64,000 nt of DNA from Maioricimonas rarisocia (GTDB lineage Bacteria; Planctomycetota; Planctomycetia; Planctomycetales; Planctomycetaceae). The position numbers and the translations under genes were made by a program. The stretch spans positions 3,210,853 to 3,274,852 of the forward strand of contig NZ_CP036275.1 in assembly GCF_007747795.1 (NCBI RefSeq), in the 5' to 3' direction. Positions 42,036 through 50,928 of the stretch are shown one piece after another. The notes below the pieces were generated by a model that saw only the letters and a program-made list of their open reading frames with translations, was not told the origin of the DNA and made no database searches. Each line of letters begins with the position of its first letter. The stretch's first letter is position 1.

Positions 42036-44189
42036 ATGCTGAATCGCCGAACCGTATTCACTGCGCTGGTGATGGTTGTGGGATTGTCGGCCTTCTGCGC
42101 CGCCGACGAGCCACAAGGGCGGGTGTTTCCACCGGGGAGCCGGCCTGACGACGCCCGACTGAAGCCGCTGCGGACTCTGCGGGATGCGTACCATCCGTGG
42201 TCACCCCCCTCGACACGGGCGGCGTGGGAGGAGGAAGCGACACGCATCCGCCAGCAATTGCTGGTCAGCAACGGTTTGTGGCCGATGCCGGAGAAGACTC
42301 CCCTCGAGCCTGTCATCCGGCAGATCGCCGATCGGGGCGATTACACCGTGCATGCCGTCCACTTCGCGAGCCGGCCGGGGCATTACGTGACCGGCAATCT
42401 GTATCGTCCGAAAGATCGCGACGGTCGTCTGCCGGCGGTCCTTTCGCCGCACGGCCACTGGCAGAACGGCCGTTTCTACGATGCCGGAAAATCTGGTGCG
42501 TCTGAGCAACTGGCGATCGGAGCCGAAGAGTACATGTCGGGGGCGCGGTTTCCGCTCCAGGCCCGCATGGTCCAACTGGCTCGCATGGGCTGCGTGGTCT
42601 TTCACTACGACATGGTGGGTTACGCCGAGAGCACGGCGATCCCGCATCGCGAGGGCTTCAACGACGCAGAGTCGGCCCTGTGGCTGGTGAACAAGATGGG
42701 GCTGCAGACGTGGAACTCCGTTCGGGCGCTCGACTTCCTCGCGGGGCTTCCGGACGTCGATCCCGAACGGATTGCCGTGACCGGCGCGAGTGGCGGAGGA
42801 ACGCAGACCTTTGTGTTGTGCGCAATCGATCCGCGGCCGGCGGTCGCGTTCCCGGCTGTCATGGTGTCGACGGCGATGCAGGGCGGCTGCGTCTGCGAGA
42901 ACGCGAGCTACCTCCGCGTCGGCATCAACAACGTCGCTTTCGCTGCTCTGTTCGCTCCGAAACCGCTCGGGCTGAGTGGCGCGGATGACTGGACGATCGA
43001 CATCGAGACGAAAGGCCTGCCGGAGCTGCGACAGGTCTGGTCGATGTATGGCGCCGCCGAGAATGTGCATGCCAGGGCCCTGCCCCGTTTCAAACACAAT
43101 TACAACCAGGTCTCGCGTGAGATGATGTACGCCTGGCTGGCGGAACATCTCGATCTGGATGTGCAGGAGCCGGTTCGCGAAAGCGACTTCTGGCCGCTTT
43201 CGCCGGAAGAACTGGCGGTCTTCGACGAACAGCACCCCCGCCCCGAGGATGAGAAAGGGCCGGCAGAACTGCGGGAGGACCTCATCGCAGAGGCCAGAGC
43301 AATCTATCAGGATCTGCTGCCCGAAAGTGCCGAGGGCATCGACGAATACCGTCGTGTTGTGGGTGCGGCTCTGCGCGTCATGCTGGATGGCGACGCGCCC
43401 GCCGCAGAAGACGTCGTACGCGAGGAGACCGCCACGACCGACCATGGCCGTTATCGACTGGTCCGCGGCTACTGCGGAACGCGCAGTGGCGGTGAGCAGA
43501 TTCCGACAGTTGCCTGGGTGCCGACCGAAGAAGGGAACGGGAGTGTCGTCGCGTGGTTCGACGGCGCCGGCAAAGCGCATCTGTTCGCCGACGACGGCGG
43601 CCCTTCAGAAAGAGCCCGCCAGTTGTTGGACGCCGGGTTTGCCGTGGTATCGGCCGACCTGTTCCTGACCGGCGAGTACGTCGAGGTCGAAGAGACGGCG
43701 TCGCGGATGAAGGTGGACTCCGGGTATCCCGGTTACACGTTCGGGTACAATCGGCCACTGCTGACGCAGCGGGTCCGGGACATCGTGGTGGTGACCGCCG
43801 CGATCCGCAGTCACGAGGAGGTCGAGCGGACCCACCTGGTCGGCACAGGGAATGCCGGGCCAATGGTCCTGCTGGCCCGCAGCCTGCTGGGAGAGCGCGT
43901 CGAGCGGACGCTCGCAGATGTCGGAGCGTTTACGTTCGAAGCGATCGAAGATCCCGCAGATCCGATGTTCCTGCCCGGTGCACTGCGGTACGGTGACTTG
44001 GGCGGCCTGGCAGCAACTGCGTTTCCCGCTGCGCTCGATCTCTTTGTTGCGGAGGCGGACCAGCCGGGACTGCAGTCGCTACGGACCGTCTACCAGGCCG
44101 GCGGTCAGTCGCTCTCCGTGGTCGAAGAACGGCTGACCGTGAGAACGGTGCTGCAACATCTTCAGCAGGCTGAGCCGACGCCTCGCTGA
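42036..44189 (+). CDS. Large secreted alpha/beta hydrolase (acetylxylan esterase-like)
   Basis: A 717-residue protein with a signal peptide (VFTALVMVVGLSAFCAADEP). The first 400 residues form an alpha/beta hydrolase: GHW oxyanion region near LSPHGHWQNG, nucleophile GASGGG, and a His late in the domain (PRFKHNYN). It resembles planctomycete acetylxylan-esterase or dienelactone-hydrolase-like proteins. The C-terminal 300 residues look like a second, divergent hydrolase unit (VVAWFDGAGKAHLFAD and GTGNAGPMVLLARSL) in which the nucleophile is not obvious. GGAGGGA precedes the ATG. It ends 19 bases before a convergent gene. The substrate is unknown. Confidence 0.83.
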   Translation: MLNRRTVFTALVMVVGLSAFCAADEPQGRVFPPGSRPDDARLKPLRTLRDAYHPWSPPSTRAAWEEEATRIRQQLLVSNGLWPMPEKTPLEPVIRQIADRGDYTVHAVHFASRPGHYVTGNLYRPKDRDGRLPAVLSPHGHWQNGRFYDAGKSGASEQLAIGAEEYMSGARFPLQARMVQLARMGCVVFHYDMVGYAESTAIPHREGFNDAESALWLVNKMGLQTWNSVRALDFLAGLPDVDPERIAVTGASGGGTQTFVLCAIDPRPAVAFPAVMVSTAMQGGCVCENASYLRVGINNVAFAALFAPKPLGLSGADDWTIDIETKGLPELRQVWSMYGAAENVHARALPRFKHNYNQVSREMMYAWLAEHLDLDVQEPVRESDFWPLSPEELAVFDEQHPRPEDEKGPAELREDLIAEARAIYQDLLPESAEGIDEYRRVVGAALRVMLDGDAPAAEDVVREETATTDHGRYRLVRGYCGTRSGGEQIPTVAWVPTEEGNGSVVAWFDGAGKAHLFADDGGPSERARQLLDAGFAVVSADLFLTGEYVEVEETASRMKVDSGYPGYTFGYNRPLLTQRVRDIVVVTAAIRSHEEVERTHLVGTGNAGPMVLLARSLLGERVERTLADVGAFTFEAIEDPADPMFLPGALRYGDLGGLAATAFPAALDLFVAEADQPGLQSLRTVYQAGGQSLSVVEERLTVRTVLQHLQQAEPTPR

Positions 44190-44208
44190 GGTTCTGCCGG
44201 AGGAATCC

Positions 44209-44532
44209 TTACCAGCCGAGAGACATGTTTGTCTCGATCGCCCGCTGCGCTTCGTGCAGATCGGAGCCGGTGTCGAGCATGTACAGGCGAATTGCGTGCA
44301 GCTTGTCACCCGCTGCGCGGGCCAGGCAGTCGCGGGCCGTGTCGCACGGTTCCGAGTTGCCTTCGATTCCCAGCAGTCGTTTCGAGATGACCCACAGATC
44401 GCGTGGGCGACGCGTGATGCGGGTGATTTCGTCTTCCGGGTAGTGTTCCTGAGCGATGCGTTCGGCTTCGTCCTGAGAATCTGCCCACCCGATCATGATG
44501 TGACCGCTGGTTTCAATCTCGTACAGCGCCAT
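44209..44532 (-). CDS. Small conserved-type protein of unknown function
   Basis: A 107-residue cytoplasmic protein beginning [17 protein letters not shown] with no motif I can name. The central part is acidic and the end amphipathic. Codons upstream of the chosen ATG are Arg/Ser-rich and lie beyond a consensus -10, so the longer frame is not used. AGGAAGGG lies just upstream of the ATG. Its own promoter is visible about 85 bases upstream. It is the last gene before the convergent hydrolase. Confidence 0.72.
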   Translation of the reverse strand: MALYEIETSGHIMIGWADSQDEAERIAQEHYPEDEITRITRRPRDLWVISKRLLGIEGNSEPCDTARDCLARAAGDKLHAIRLYMLDTGSDLHEAQRAIETNMSLGW

Positions 44533-44613
44533 TCGCCCTTCCTCCAATGCAACAGACGGAGTGGATGTGAGTACCGTCGACGGGAGTTTTCTGTGAAGAC
44601 CTGCTTGCCGGGA

Positions 44614-44643
44614 ATTATAGTCCGCGGCGAAACGGCGAGTCCA
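44614..44643 (-). promoter_or_regulatory. Predicted sigma-70-type promoter for the 107-residue protein gene
   Basis: A perfect TATAAT (44619-44614, minus strand) lies 18 bases downstream of TGGACT (44643-44638). The leader to the ATG would be about 75 bases. Confidence 0.5.
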
Positions 44644-44814
44644 GAAACGGCCGCCGCTGACGGTAAGGCTTTCGTAAAGCAGGCAAACAATGTCTGCGGA
44701 ACGCTTGCAATCGGCGCGGCCGTTGCTGTGCGCTTCTGCGCGACTGTTCCTGCGAATGTTGGAGACGGCTCGCCGCGGTTCCAACCATGACGATCAACGT
44801 CGCAATGCAGATCG

Positions 44815-45501
44815 TTACGGGGCGCTCTGCCGGTCTGCCTTTTCTTCTGCAGCACTCTTGCGCAGGTATTTGGGGACCATCTGCACCAGGTCGTCGGAGC
44901 GTCCCTCTCTCGCCAACTGTTCGCCGAGGAGGGCAATCCAGCGGGCCTGCGGGTTCCAGTGGTCCTGCGGCAGCAGAGTGCGACCGGCAAGGTCCTCGGC
45001 ATAAGCCGTCAGGCCGGGCCCGGAGATCGTGGCTGTTTCGGGAACGCCCTCGATCCACGCATCGAAGGGGAGTCGTTCGACCTGTCGCAGCGTCGACCAG
45101 GAGCCGTCGGCATTCCGCTCGTACAGGCCGGCATACACTTCGCCCCGCAGCGCGTCGGTAATGACGGCCACCTGCCCGACGTCATCGGGACTGGCCGCAG
45201 CGATCGCGAGATGCGTATCGACTGCCACCAGTGTGCAACCGGTGGCGTAGGCAAATGTCTTGGCGCAGACGACGCCGACCCGCAGGCCGGTAAAGCTGCC
45301 CGGACCGATACTCACAGCGACAGTCTCGCACGTGTGCGGCGGAAGGTTGACGTCATCGAAGAGCGACTTCAGTTCGGCCACGAGGGTGCGGGCATGCCGG
45401 CGACCGGATCGCGAGAGTGCACGCTCGGCCAGGCAGTTGCCATCGCGGGTGACCGCAATACTGCCTCCCAGGCCTGAGGTATCGATGCCGAGCGTGAGCA
45501 T
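44815..45501 (-). CDS. tsaB: tRNA threonylcarbamoyladenosine biosynthesis protein TsaB
   Basis: A 228-residue ASKHA-fold protein that partners TsaD and TsaE in making t6A37 of ANN-reading tRNAs. It begins LTLGIDTSGLGGSIAV and carries the family signature SIGPGSFTGLRVG. TDALRGEVYAGLY matches the TsaB core. The ATG at 45501 is used because upstream codons read into a Cys/Arg-rich non-family segment. No tsaD, tsaE or rimI lies nearby. It follows the sat gene by 150 bases on the same strand. Confidence 0.92.
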   Translation of the reverse strand: MLTLGIDTSGLGGSIAVTRDGNCLAERALSRSGRRHARTLVAELKSLFDDVNLPPHTCETVAVSIGPGSFTGLRVGVVCAKTFAYATGCTLVAVDTHLAIAAASPDDVGQVAVITDALRGEVYAGLYERNADGSWSTLRQVERLPFDAWIEGVPETATISGPGLTAYAEDLAGRTLLPQDHWNPQARWIALLGEQLAREGRSDDLVQMVPKYLRKSAAEEKADRQSAP

Positions 45502-45651
45502 GAACGTACTGCCCTGACCTTCTGTGAAACCTTTGCCGCGATACGTGCAAAGGGCGTTCTGTGAACGCCGGAACGCAAAAGAACGTGAGGCGGCCGGGAT
45601 CGACACGCCTCACGTCCTCGAGTTTACTGCAGCGACCGGGGCCGCCGGTGC

Positions 45652-46908
45652 TTACTTGTGCATGGCATCCGCGAGAATGCGGGAGGTCGATTCCCGCATG
45701 ATCCGCGGGTCAACCATCTCGCCTTCCTGCAGCGTCGCACGAACCTGCTTGCCGGAGATGAAGACCGGCTTTTCGTCCTGATGGTTCTCCATCAGATCGA
45801 CGCGGCCGATCGACTCGTAGTAGGCGGCGAAGCCGACCTTCACGGGCTGAATCTTCAGATCGCCGTTGAGATTGTCGAAGATCTCGTGAGCGTCGAAGTC
45901 GCCCCAGATGGCCGAGCCGTCGTGGAACGGTGCGTCGGCGTGCTTGCGGCCGATGACGATGTGGGTGTAGCCCATGTTCTGACGGTAGATGGCGTGCATG
46001 ACCGCTTCGGACGGGCCGCCGTAGAACATCTTGATGTCCAGACCGAGCAGCTTGACACGATCCGGAACGGACTCGCCGCGGCCGTTCCACAGTTCCGGGT
46101 CCGAGTCGCCGTCGCCGAGCTGCCGCTCAGAGATCAGCTTCTCGTAGGTCTGCATCCGGATTTCGGCGCTGACGTCGTCGCTCTTGGTTTCGCCGATCAG
46201 CGGGTTGAGGACGGCGCCGGCGTTCTTGCCGCTCTTGAGCAGCGACTCGAGTGCGTAGACCAGAGCGTACTCGTGGGCCCGGTGCAGCGGATTGCGGGTC
46301 TGGAAGGCGACGCAGGCATCCCAGCCGGTTTCGGCCAGGAGCGTCCGCACTTCGCGGGGCGTCAGCACGCGATCACCGAAGGCCGGGTTCTTCGGCTGCG
46401 GACGAACGCGGATCGTACCGCCGATCAGGTGGGAGAAATCAGCGTCGTTCTTCAGGACCATGTCGGCACCGGGATGATCGGTCCGCTCGGTCCGGTAGAC
46501 GCTCTTGAGATAACGGGGCTTGTCCCACTCGAACACGTCGCTGAGTTCGAGCGTGGCGATGATGTCGCCGCTGGGATCGGTCAACGCGACGGTCTGACCG
46601 GCGGAGAGGCTCGAAGCCATCTCGCTGGTGACCGGCAGCGCGATCGGAATCGTCCAGGCGTACTTGGCGCCGTTGTTCTCGATGACCTGCTCGTCCAGGA
46701 CCCGGTAATAGGTGGCGGAGTCCATGGGCCCGGTCAGCGGGCTGAGCGTGCCATCCCCGAGCCGGTAGACGGTGGACACATCTGCCGAGGTCACAGGGAC
46801 TTTCGGCAGGGAAGCGGCTTCGGCGAGGAAGCTGTCCAGTTCGTCCTGGGGAACGGTGCAGCAGACGGGCTCCGTCAAGCCGCCGTGGGGTGCGATCAAA
46901 TCGGCCAT
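45652..46908 (-). CDS. sat: Sulfate adenylyltransferase (ATP sulfurylase)
   Basis: A 418-residue Sat of the single-chain type, which makes adenosine 5'-phosphosulfate from ATP and sulfate. Its motifs are [12 protein letters not shown] (ATP-binding HxxH), [14 protein letters not shown] and [10 protein letters not shown]. The C-terminus lacks an APS-kinase domain, so any PAPS or APS reduction must come from elsewhere. No cysN, cysD, cysC or cysH is near. The start is at MADLIAPHG; the ribosome binding site is weak. It follows the LplT-Aas-type gene on the same strand. Confidence 0.95.
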   Translation of the reverse strand: MADLIAPHGGLTEPVCCTVPQDELDSFLAEAASLPKVPVTSADVSTVYRLGDGTLSPLTGPMDSATYYRVLDEQVIENNGAKYAWTIPIALPVTSEMASSLSAGQTVALTDPSGDIIATLELSDVFEWDKPRYLKSVYRTERTDHPGADMVLKNDADFSHLIGGTIRVRPQPKNPAFGDRVLTPREVRTLLAETGWDACVAFQTRNPLHRAHEYALVYALESLLKSGKNAGAVLNPLIGETKSDDVSAEIRMQTYEKLISERQLGDGDSDPELWNGRGESVPDRVKLLGLDIKMFYGGPSEAVMHAIYRQNMGYTHIVIGRKHADAPFHDGSAIWGDFDAHEIFDNLNGDLKIQPVKVGFAAYYESIGRVDLMENHQDEKPVFISGKQVRATLQEGEMVDPRIMRESTSRILADAMHK

Positions 46909-47045
46909 GGCTCTGGTAATCAAGAGGGACGATGGGAGTGGTCAGGCAACGGGATCCGAAATTAATGAATCCGCGCGGAGCGTAGGGCATCCCCGGGGGA
47001 GCGTCAAGCACGCCGTCGTCAGTACAGGTCTCGCAGAGCGGGCGG

Positions 47046-50000
47046 TTACGCCGTCCTGGCGACACTCGCCTGAGCGGATTCTTCGGCCAGACGCTTCAGC
47101 TCCCGCAGATCCAGTTTGCCGCTGCCGAGAATCGGGATGTGGTCCACCTCGACAAAGGCGTCGGCCGCCGGAATCCACAGGTTGGGGAATCCCCGCTCGC
47201 GGAGCGTACTGCGGATCTCGTCGATCGACCTGCTGAGCGGCTTGTGCAGCACGATCAGCTTTTCGCCCTTCCGTTCGTCACTGACGGCGGTGACGGCCAC
47301 CTTCAGTTCCGGTTCGTCTTCGTCGGGATCTTCGACGATCCGGGCCAGTTCGGCCTCGATACGGATGTGCGGCACCATTTCGCCGCCAATCTTCGAGAAC
47401 CGGCTCTGTCGTCCGGTAATCTCGATGAAGCCATCCTTGTCCAGGCGGGCACAGTCGCCGGTGAAGTACCATCCCTCCCGCACGACCTCGGCGGTTTTCT
47501 CCGGCTCGTTGAGGTAGCCGAGCATCACATTGGGACCGGAGATCATCAGCATCCCTTCCTTCTCGATGCCGAGGTCTTCGCCGGTGTCCGCGCAGATGAC
47601 CTTCGCTGCAACGCCCGGGACGGGACGACCGACCGTTCCCATCTTGGTGCCGATCTGCTCGGTGTTACTCGAGCGATGGTCGGGCACATTGACCGCGGCG
47701 ACGGGGGACAGTTCGGTGGTGCCGTATCCTTCGGTCGGCTTGATGCCGAACTTCTCCTCGAAGGCCGCGGCGAGATCGAGCGGCAGCTTTTCGGCACCGA
47801 CGACCACCATGTCGACCGAGGCGAGCTGCTTCGGCTCGATGCGCTTCAGGTAGTTCTTGAGGAACGTCGGCGTAGCCAGCATCAGCGTGACCTTGTACTT
47901 CTCACACAGCTTGCCGACGGTGCGGGCATCGAGCGGATTGAAGTGATACGCGACCGAAGGGCGATGCGCCAGCGGCAGCCACAGTGTGACGGTGTAGCCG
48001 AACGAGTGGAAGAACGGCAGCACGCCCAGCAGCGCATCCTCGTGAGTCAGGTGCAGGAGCTGATCGACGGCATCTAGGTTCGAGGCGATGTTGCGATGCG
48101 AGAGCATCACTCCCTTGGGGACGCCGGTCGAACCGGACGTGAAGATGATCGTCAGCAGATCGTCCGGCTTGATGCGGTGCAGGCCCAGCATCCGCTCGAG
48201 GACCGATGCCGGCAGGACGTAGAGCCCGGCCGCGGCGAACGCCTTGTCCGCGGCGGTGACCTTTTCCTTGAGATCCTCGAGGAAGACGAATTCGACGTTC
48301 TTGAGGGTGGTCGGGCGCTTCTCCAGGAAGCGGCGACTGGTCAGGACGTGCCGGATGCCCGCCTGCTCGACGCAGTAGTCGATGACGTCATCGCTCATGG
48401 TGTAGTTGAGGTTGACGGCGACGCGGCGACCCAATGCGAGCGCGAGGTTGGCGACGGCACCGCCGACCGCGGGCGGCAGCAGGACGCCCACGTTCATTTC
48501 GTCGTCGGCCAGCACCTCGCGTTTGAGAACGCGGTGCATCGCCAGGCTGCCGGCGAGCAGTCGGCCCCCGGTGAGCTCCATGCCGGTCGAATCGGCGACC
48601 TTGGTGCGGCTCGAGGCCCGTTTGGACTGCCGGATGAACTGCCGGACGGGAATCTTGTGACTGTGCTGGTCCATGGCGTATGCCTCCACCCCGAGTTGTT
48701 CGACCGACTGTCTGATCTGGTGGACGTTCTGGGGTTCGATGAGTGGTTTGCCGATGTGAATGGAAACGGGATATGGCCATTTCTGCGGGCGTTTCCAGAA
48801 GAAGCGTCCGCCGCGATAACTGAAAACGCTGCCCCACAATCCATGGAGGTAGACGGGAACGACCGGTGCACCGGTTCCCTTGACGATTTTCATAATGCCC
48901 GGTTGAAAGGACTGCATCTGCCCGGTCCGGGTCAGCTGGCCTTCGGCAAAGATGCAGATGACCTCACCGTTCTGGACCGCCTCGCGCGCCGTCTGCAGAG
49001 CCTTGATGATGGCCCGTGGTGGATCGGCGGCGCGAATCGGGATCACACGCATGATGCGGGCGAACAGTCGCAGCCCCGGCTTCCTAGTGTAATCGGCATA
49101 AACGATAAATCGCACCAGTCGGGACGAACTGACCAGCAACAGCACGCCGTCCACAAACGAAACGTGGTTGGCCACAAGAACGGCGCCCCCCTGTTCGGGC
49201 ACGTTTTCGCGGCCATAGACCCGCAGCCTGTAGACGGTTTTCGTCGCCAGCCAGAGGGCACAGCGGAACGCCAGATCGGGCATCAGTTTCAGAATATAGG
49301 CGGCCACCGGGATCGTTGAGAGTCCGGCCAGCAGGAAGATCATCCCCGGGGAAAGCCCCAGTACGCCGTGCATGACGTAGAACGCACCGAGTGCGACCAG
49401 CATCATCGAAAAGGCGACAAAGTTGCTGCCGGCCAGGACCGTGCCCCGAACCTTCTCGTCGCTGCGGTGTTGCAGGTAGGCGTCGAGCGGAATACTGAAC
49501 AGGCCTCCGCTGATCCCCAACAGGAACAGCCAGATGCAGGTGGCCACGAACGCGGTGTGAGTCTGTCCGGTGGCCGTCGGGTCGACACCCAGACCGGCGA
49601 CGAACAGTCCGATTGACGAGACGATCAGTCCGATCGCCCCCAAGGGGACGATACCCAGTTCGACCTTGCCGCCAGACCACCATCCCGCCAGAACGCTACC
49701 GGTGCCCACGCCGGCGACCAGCAGCGCCAGCAGCATCCCGATGTCCTGTTTCTGCAGTCCCAGCACGTTGCTGCCGAATTGGTCGATGTTCAGCTGGGCC
49801 AGAGCGGCAAGCGACCAGAAGAATCCGATTCCCAGTGCCGTGCGGGCCAGTCGGACGTCGGACCAGAGCTGTCGGAGCGCCGGCCAGGTGGCCATGACCG
49901 GATTGAGTTCCAGCTTGCGGGCTGGATCGGCGGCAGGAACTCGCAGAATCGGCAGGCTCGCGAGAACTCCCGCGACGGCCGTCACAAGCAGCGCTGCCGC

Positions 50001-50570
50001 GGCCGGCCACAGCCCCGCCAGTGAGCCGCCATTGCTCCAGGCGGGCTCAATGACGCCGTACAGCTGGTATCCGGCGACGCCCCCGAGGGCACAGGCGACC
50101 ACGGTGGCGAGCCCCATGTAGCCGTTGCCGGCGGAGAGCCGGTCCGGGGTGAGCAGTTCCGGCAGGCTGCCGAACTTGGCCGGAGCAAACAGGGCGGTCT
50201 GGCCCCCCATCATCGCGACGACAGCGAACAACAGCGGGATGTTGCCGGTCGTCAGTCCGAGAATGGCCAGCAGAACAATGACCACTTCGGCCAGTTTGCA
50301 GGCCAGGATGACCGAACGCTTGCTGAAGCGGTCGGCGAACGAGCCGGCCATCGGAGCGAGAATCAGATACGGAACAACGAAGCTGATGCCCCCGAGCGTG
50401 AGGGCCAACGTCGGATCCATCGCCCGCTGACCGATGGGAACGGCCAGCCAGCGAAGCATATTGTCGTTGAACGCACCCAGAAACTGGGTGGCCAGCAGCC
50501 CGAGATAACCCTGAGAGGTCAGTCGGCCCCTCCCCTCGCGACGGGTCGATATCGCTTGAGTATTCGTCAT
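47046..50570 (-). CDS. LplT-Aas fusion: lysophospholipid flippase, acyltransferase and acyl-ACP synthetase
   Basis: A 1174-residue fusion of three parts. Residues about 15-430 are an MFS transporter of the LplT type with about 12 membrane segments (FLGAFNDNMLRWL start). Residues about 445-640 are a PlsC-like acyltransferase with NHVSFVDG and FAEGQLTRTG. Residues about 660-1165 are an AMP-binding domain with TIIFTSGSTGVPKGV, GYGTTELSP and SRFSKIGGEMVPH. Together they would import lysophosphatidylethanolamine and re-acylate it with acyl-ACP at the inner membrane. In E. coli LplT and Aas are separate. The start is the ATG at 50570; upstream codons are Arg/Trp-rich non-coding-like. Confidence 0.94.
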   Translation of the reverse strand: MTNTQAISTRREGRGRLTSQGYLGLLATQFLGAFNDNMLRWLAVPIGQRAMDPTLALTLGGISFVVPYLILAPMAGSFADRFSKRSVILACKLAEVVIVLLAILGLTTGNIPLLFAVVAMMGGQTALFAPAKFGSLPELLTPDRLSAGNGYMGLATVVACALGGVAGYQLYGVIEPAWSNGGSLAGLWPAAAALLVTAVAGVLASLPILRVPAADPARKLELNPVMATWPALRQLWSDVRLARTALGIGFFWSLAALAQLNIDQFGSNVLGLQKQDIGMLLALLVAGVGTGSVLAGWWSGGKVELGIVPLGAIGLIVSSIGLFVAGLGVDPTATGQTHTAFVATCIWLFLLGISGGLFSIPLDAYLQHRSDEKVRGTVLAGSNFVAFSMMLVALGAFYVMHGVLGLSPGMIFLLAGLSTIPVAAYILKLMPDLAFRCALWLATKTVYRLRVYGRENVPEQGGAVLVANHVSFVDGVLLLVSSSRLVRFIVYADYTRKPGLRLFARIMRVIPIRAADPPRAIIKALQTAREAVQNGEVICIFAEGQLTRTGQMQSFQPGIMKIVKGTGAPVVPVYLHGLWGSVFSYRGGRFFWKRPQKWPYPVSIHIGKPLIEPQNVHQIRQSVEQLGVEAYAMDQHSHKIPVRQFIRQSKRASSRTKVADSTGMELTGGRLLAGSLAMHRVLKREVLADDEMNVGVLLPPAVGGAVANLALALGRRVAVNLNYTMSDDVIDYCVEQAGIRHVLTSRRFLEKRPTTLKNVEFVFLEDLKEKVTAADKAFAAAGLYVLPASVLERMLGLHRIKPDDLLTIIFTSGSTGVPKGVMLSHRNIASNLDAVDQLLHLTHEDALLGVLPFFHSFGYTVTLWLPLAHRPSVAYHFNPLDARTVGKLCEKYKVTLMLATPTFLKNYLKRIEPKQLASVDMVVVGAEKLPLDLAAAFEEKFGIKPTEGYGTTELSPVAAVNVPDHRSSNTEQIGTKMGTVGRPVPGVAAKVICADTGEDLGIEKEGMLMISGPNVMLGYLNEPEKTAEVVREGWYFTGDCARLDKDGFIEITGRQSRFSKIGGEMVPHIRIEAELARIVEDPDEDEPELKVAVTAVSDERKGEKLIVLHKPLSRSIDEIRSTLRERGFPNLWIPAADAFVEVDHIPILGSGKLDLRELKRLAEESAQASVARTA

Positions 50571-50928
50571 ACGAGCGACCTGATGCTGTTGAACGTGCAG
50601 AATCCGGCCGAACGGTCGGCCTGCAGGGAGGGGCGTGGTGCCGGGAAGGATATCACGCACGATTCTGTGCCAGAAGCGGAGTTTCTCGTGTTGCAGCGGG
50701 AACAGCCACCAGCGTGGTCGGGCCGGCGTGAGGCGCGGGACACGAGGAGCGAGACGCAACAGGGCCACTTCGCTGCGGCGCGCTAAGGGGACCCGGCGCC
50801 CGCCATGGACGTCCCAAGCGGCAGCACGGACTTCCTTGACCCTGCTGGACAGGCCCACCTAGCATGACCGGACCCGTTTCAACCCGGTCTTTCGCCCAGC
50901 GTGACAGACCTTCTTCCCGTTCGATCAG
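50571..50928. other. Gene-free divergent intergenic stretch
   Basis: Between the LplT-Aas-type gene (minus) and the membrane TPR gene (plus). Apart from the predicted plus-strand promoter at 50836-50865, I see no gene or repeat. Upstream frames of the LplT-Aas-type gene enter it but look non-coding. Confidence 0.5.
50836..50865 (+). promoter_or_regulatory. Predicted promoter of the membrane TPR gene
   Basis: TTGACC (50836-50841) and TAGCAT (50860-50865) are 18 bases apart. Transcription would start about 60 bases before the gene. Confidence 0.45.
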
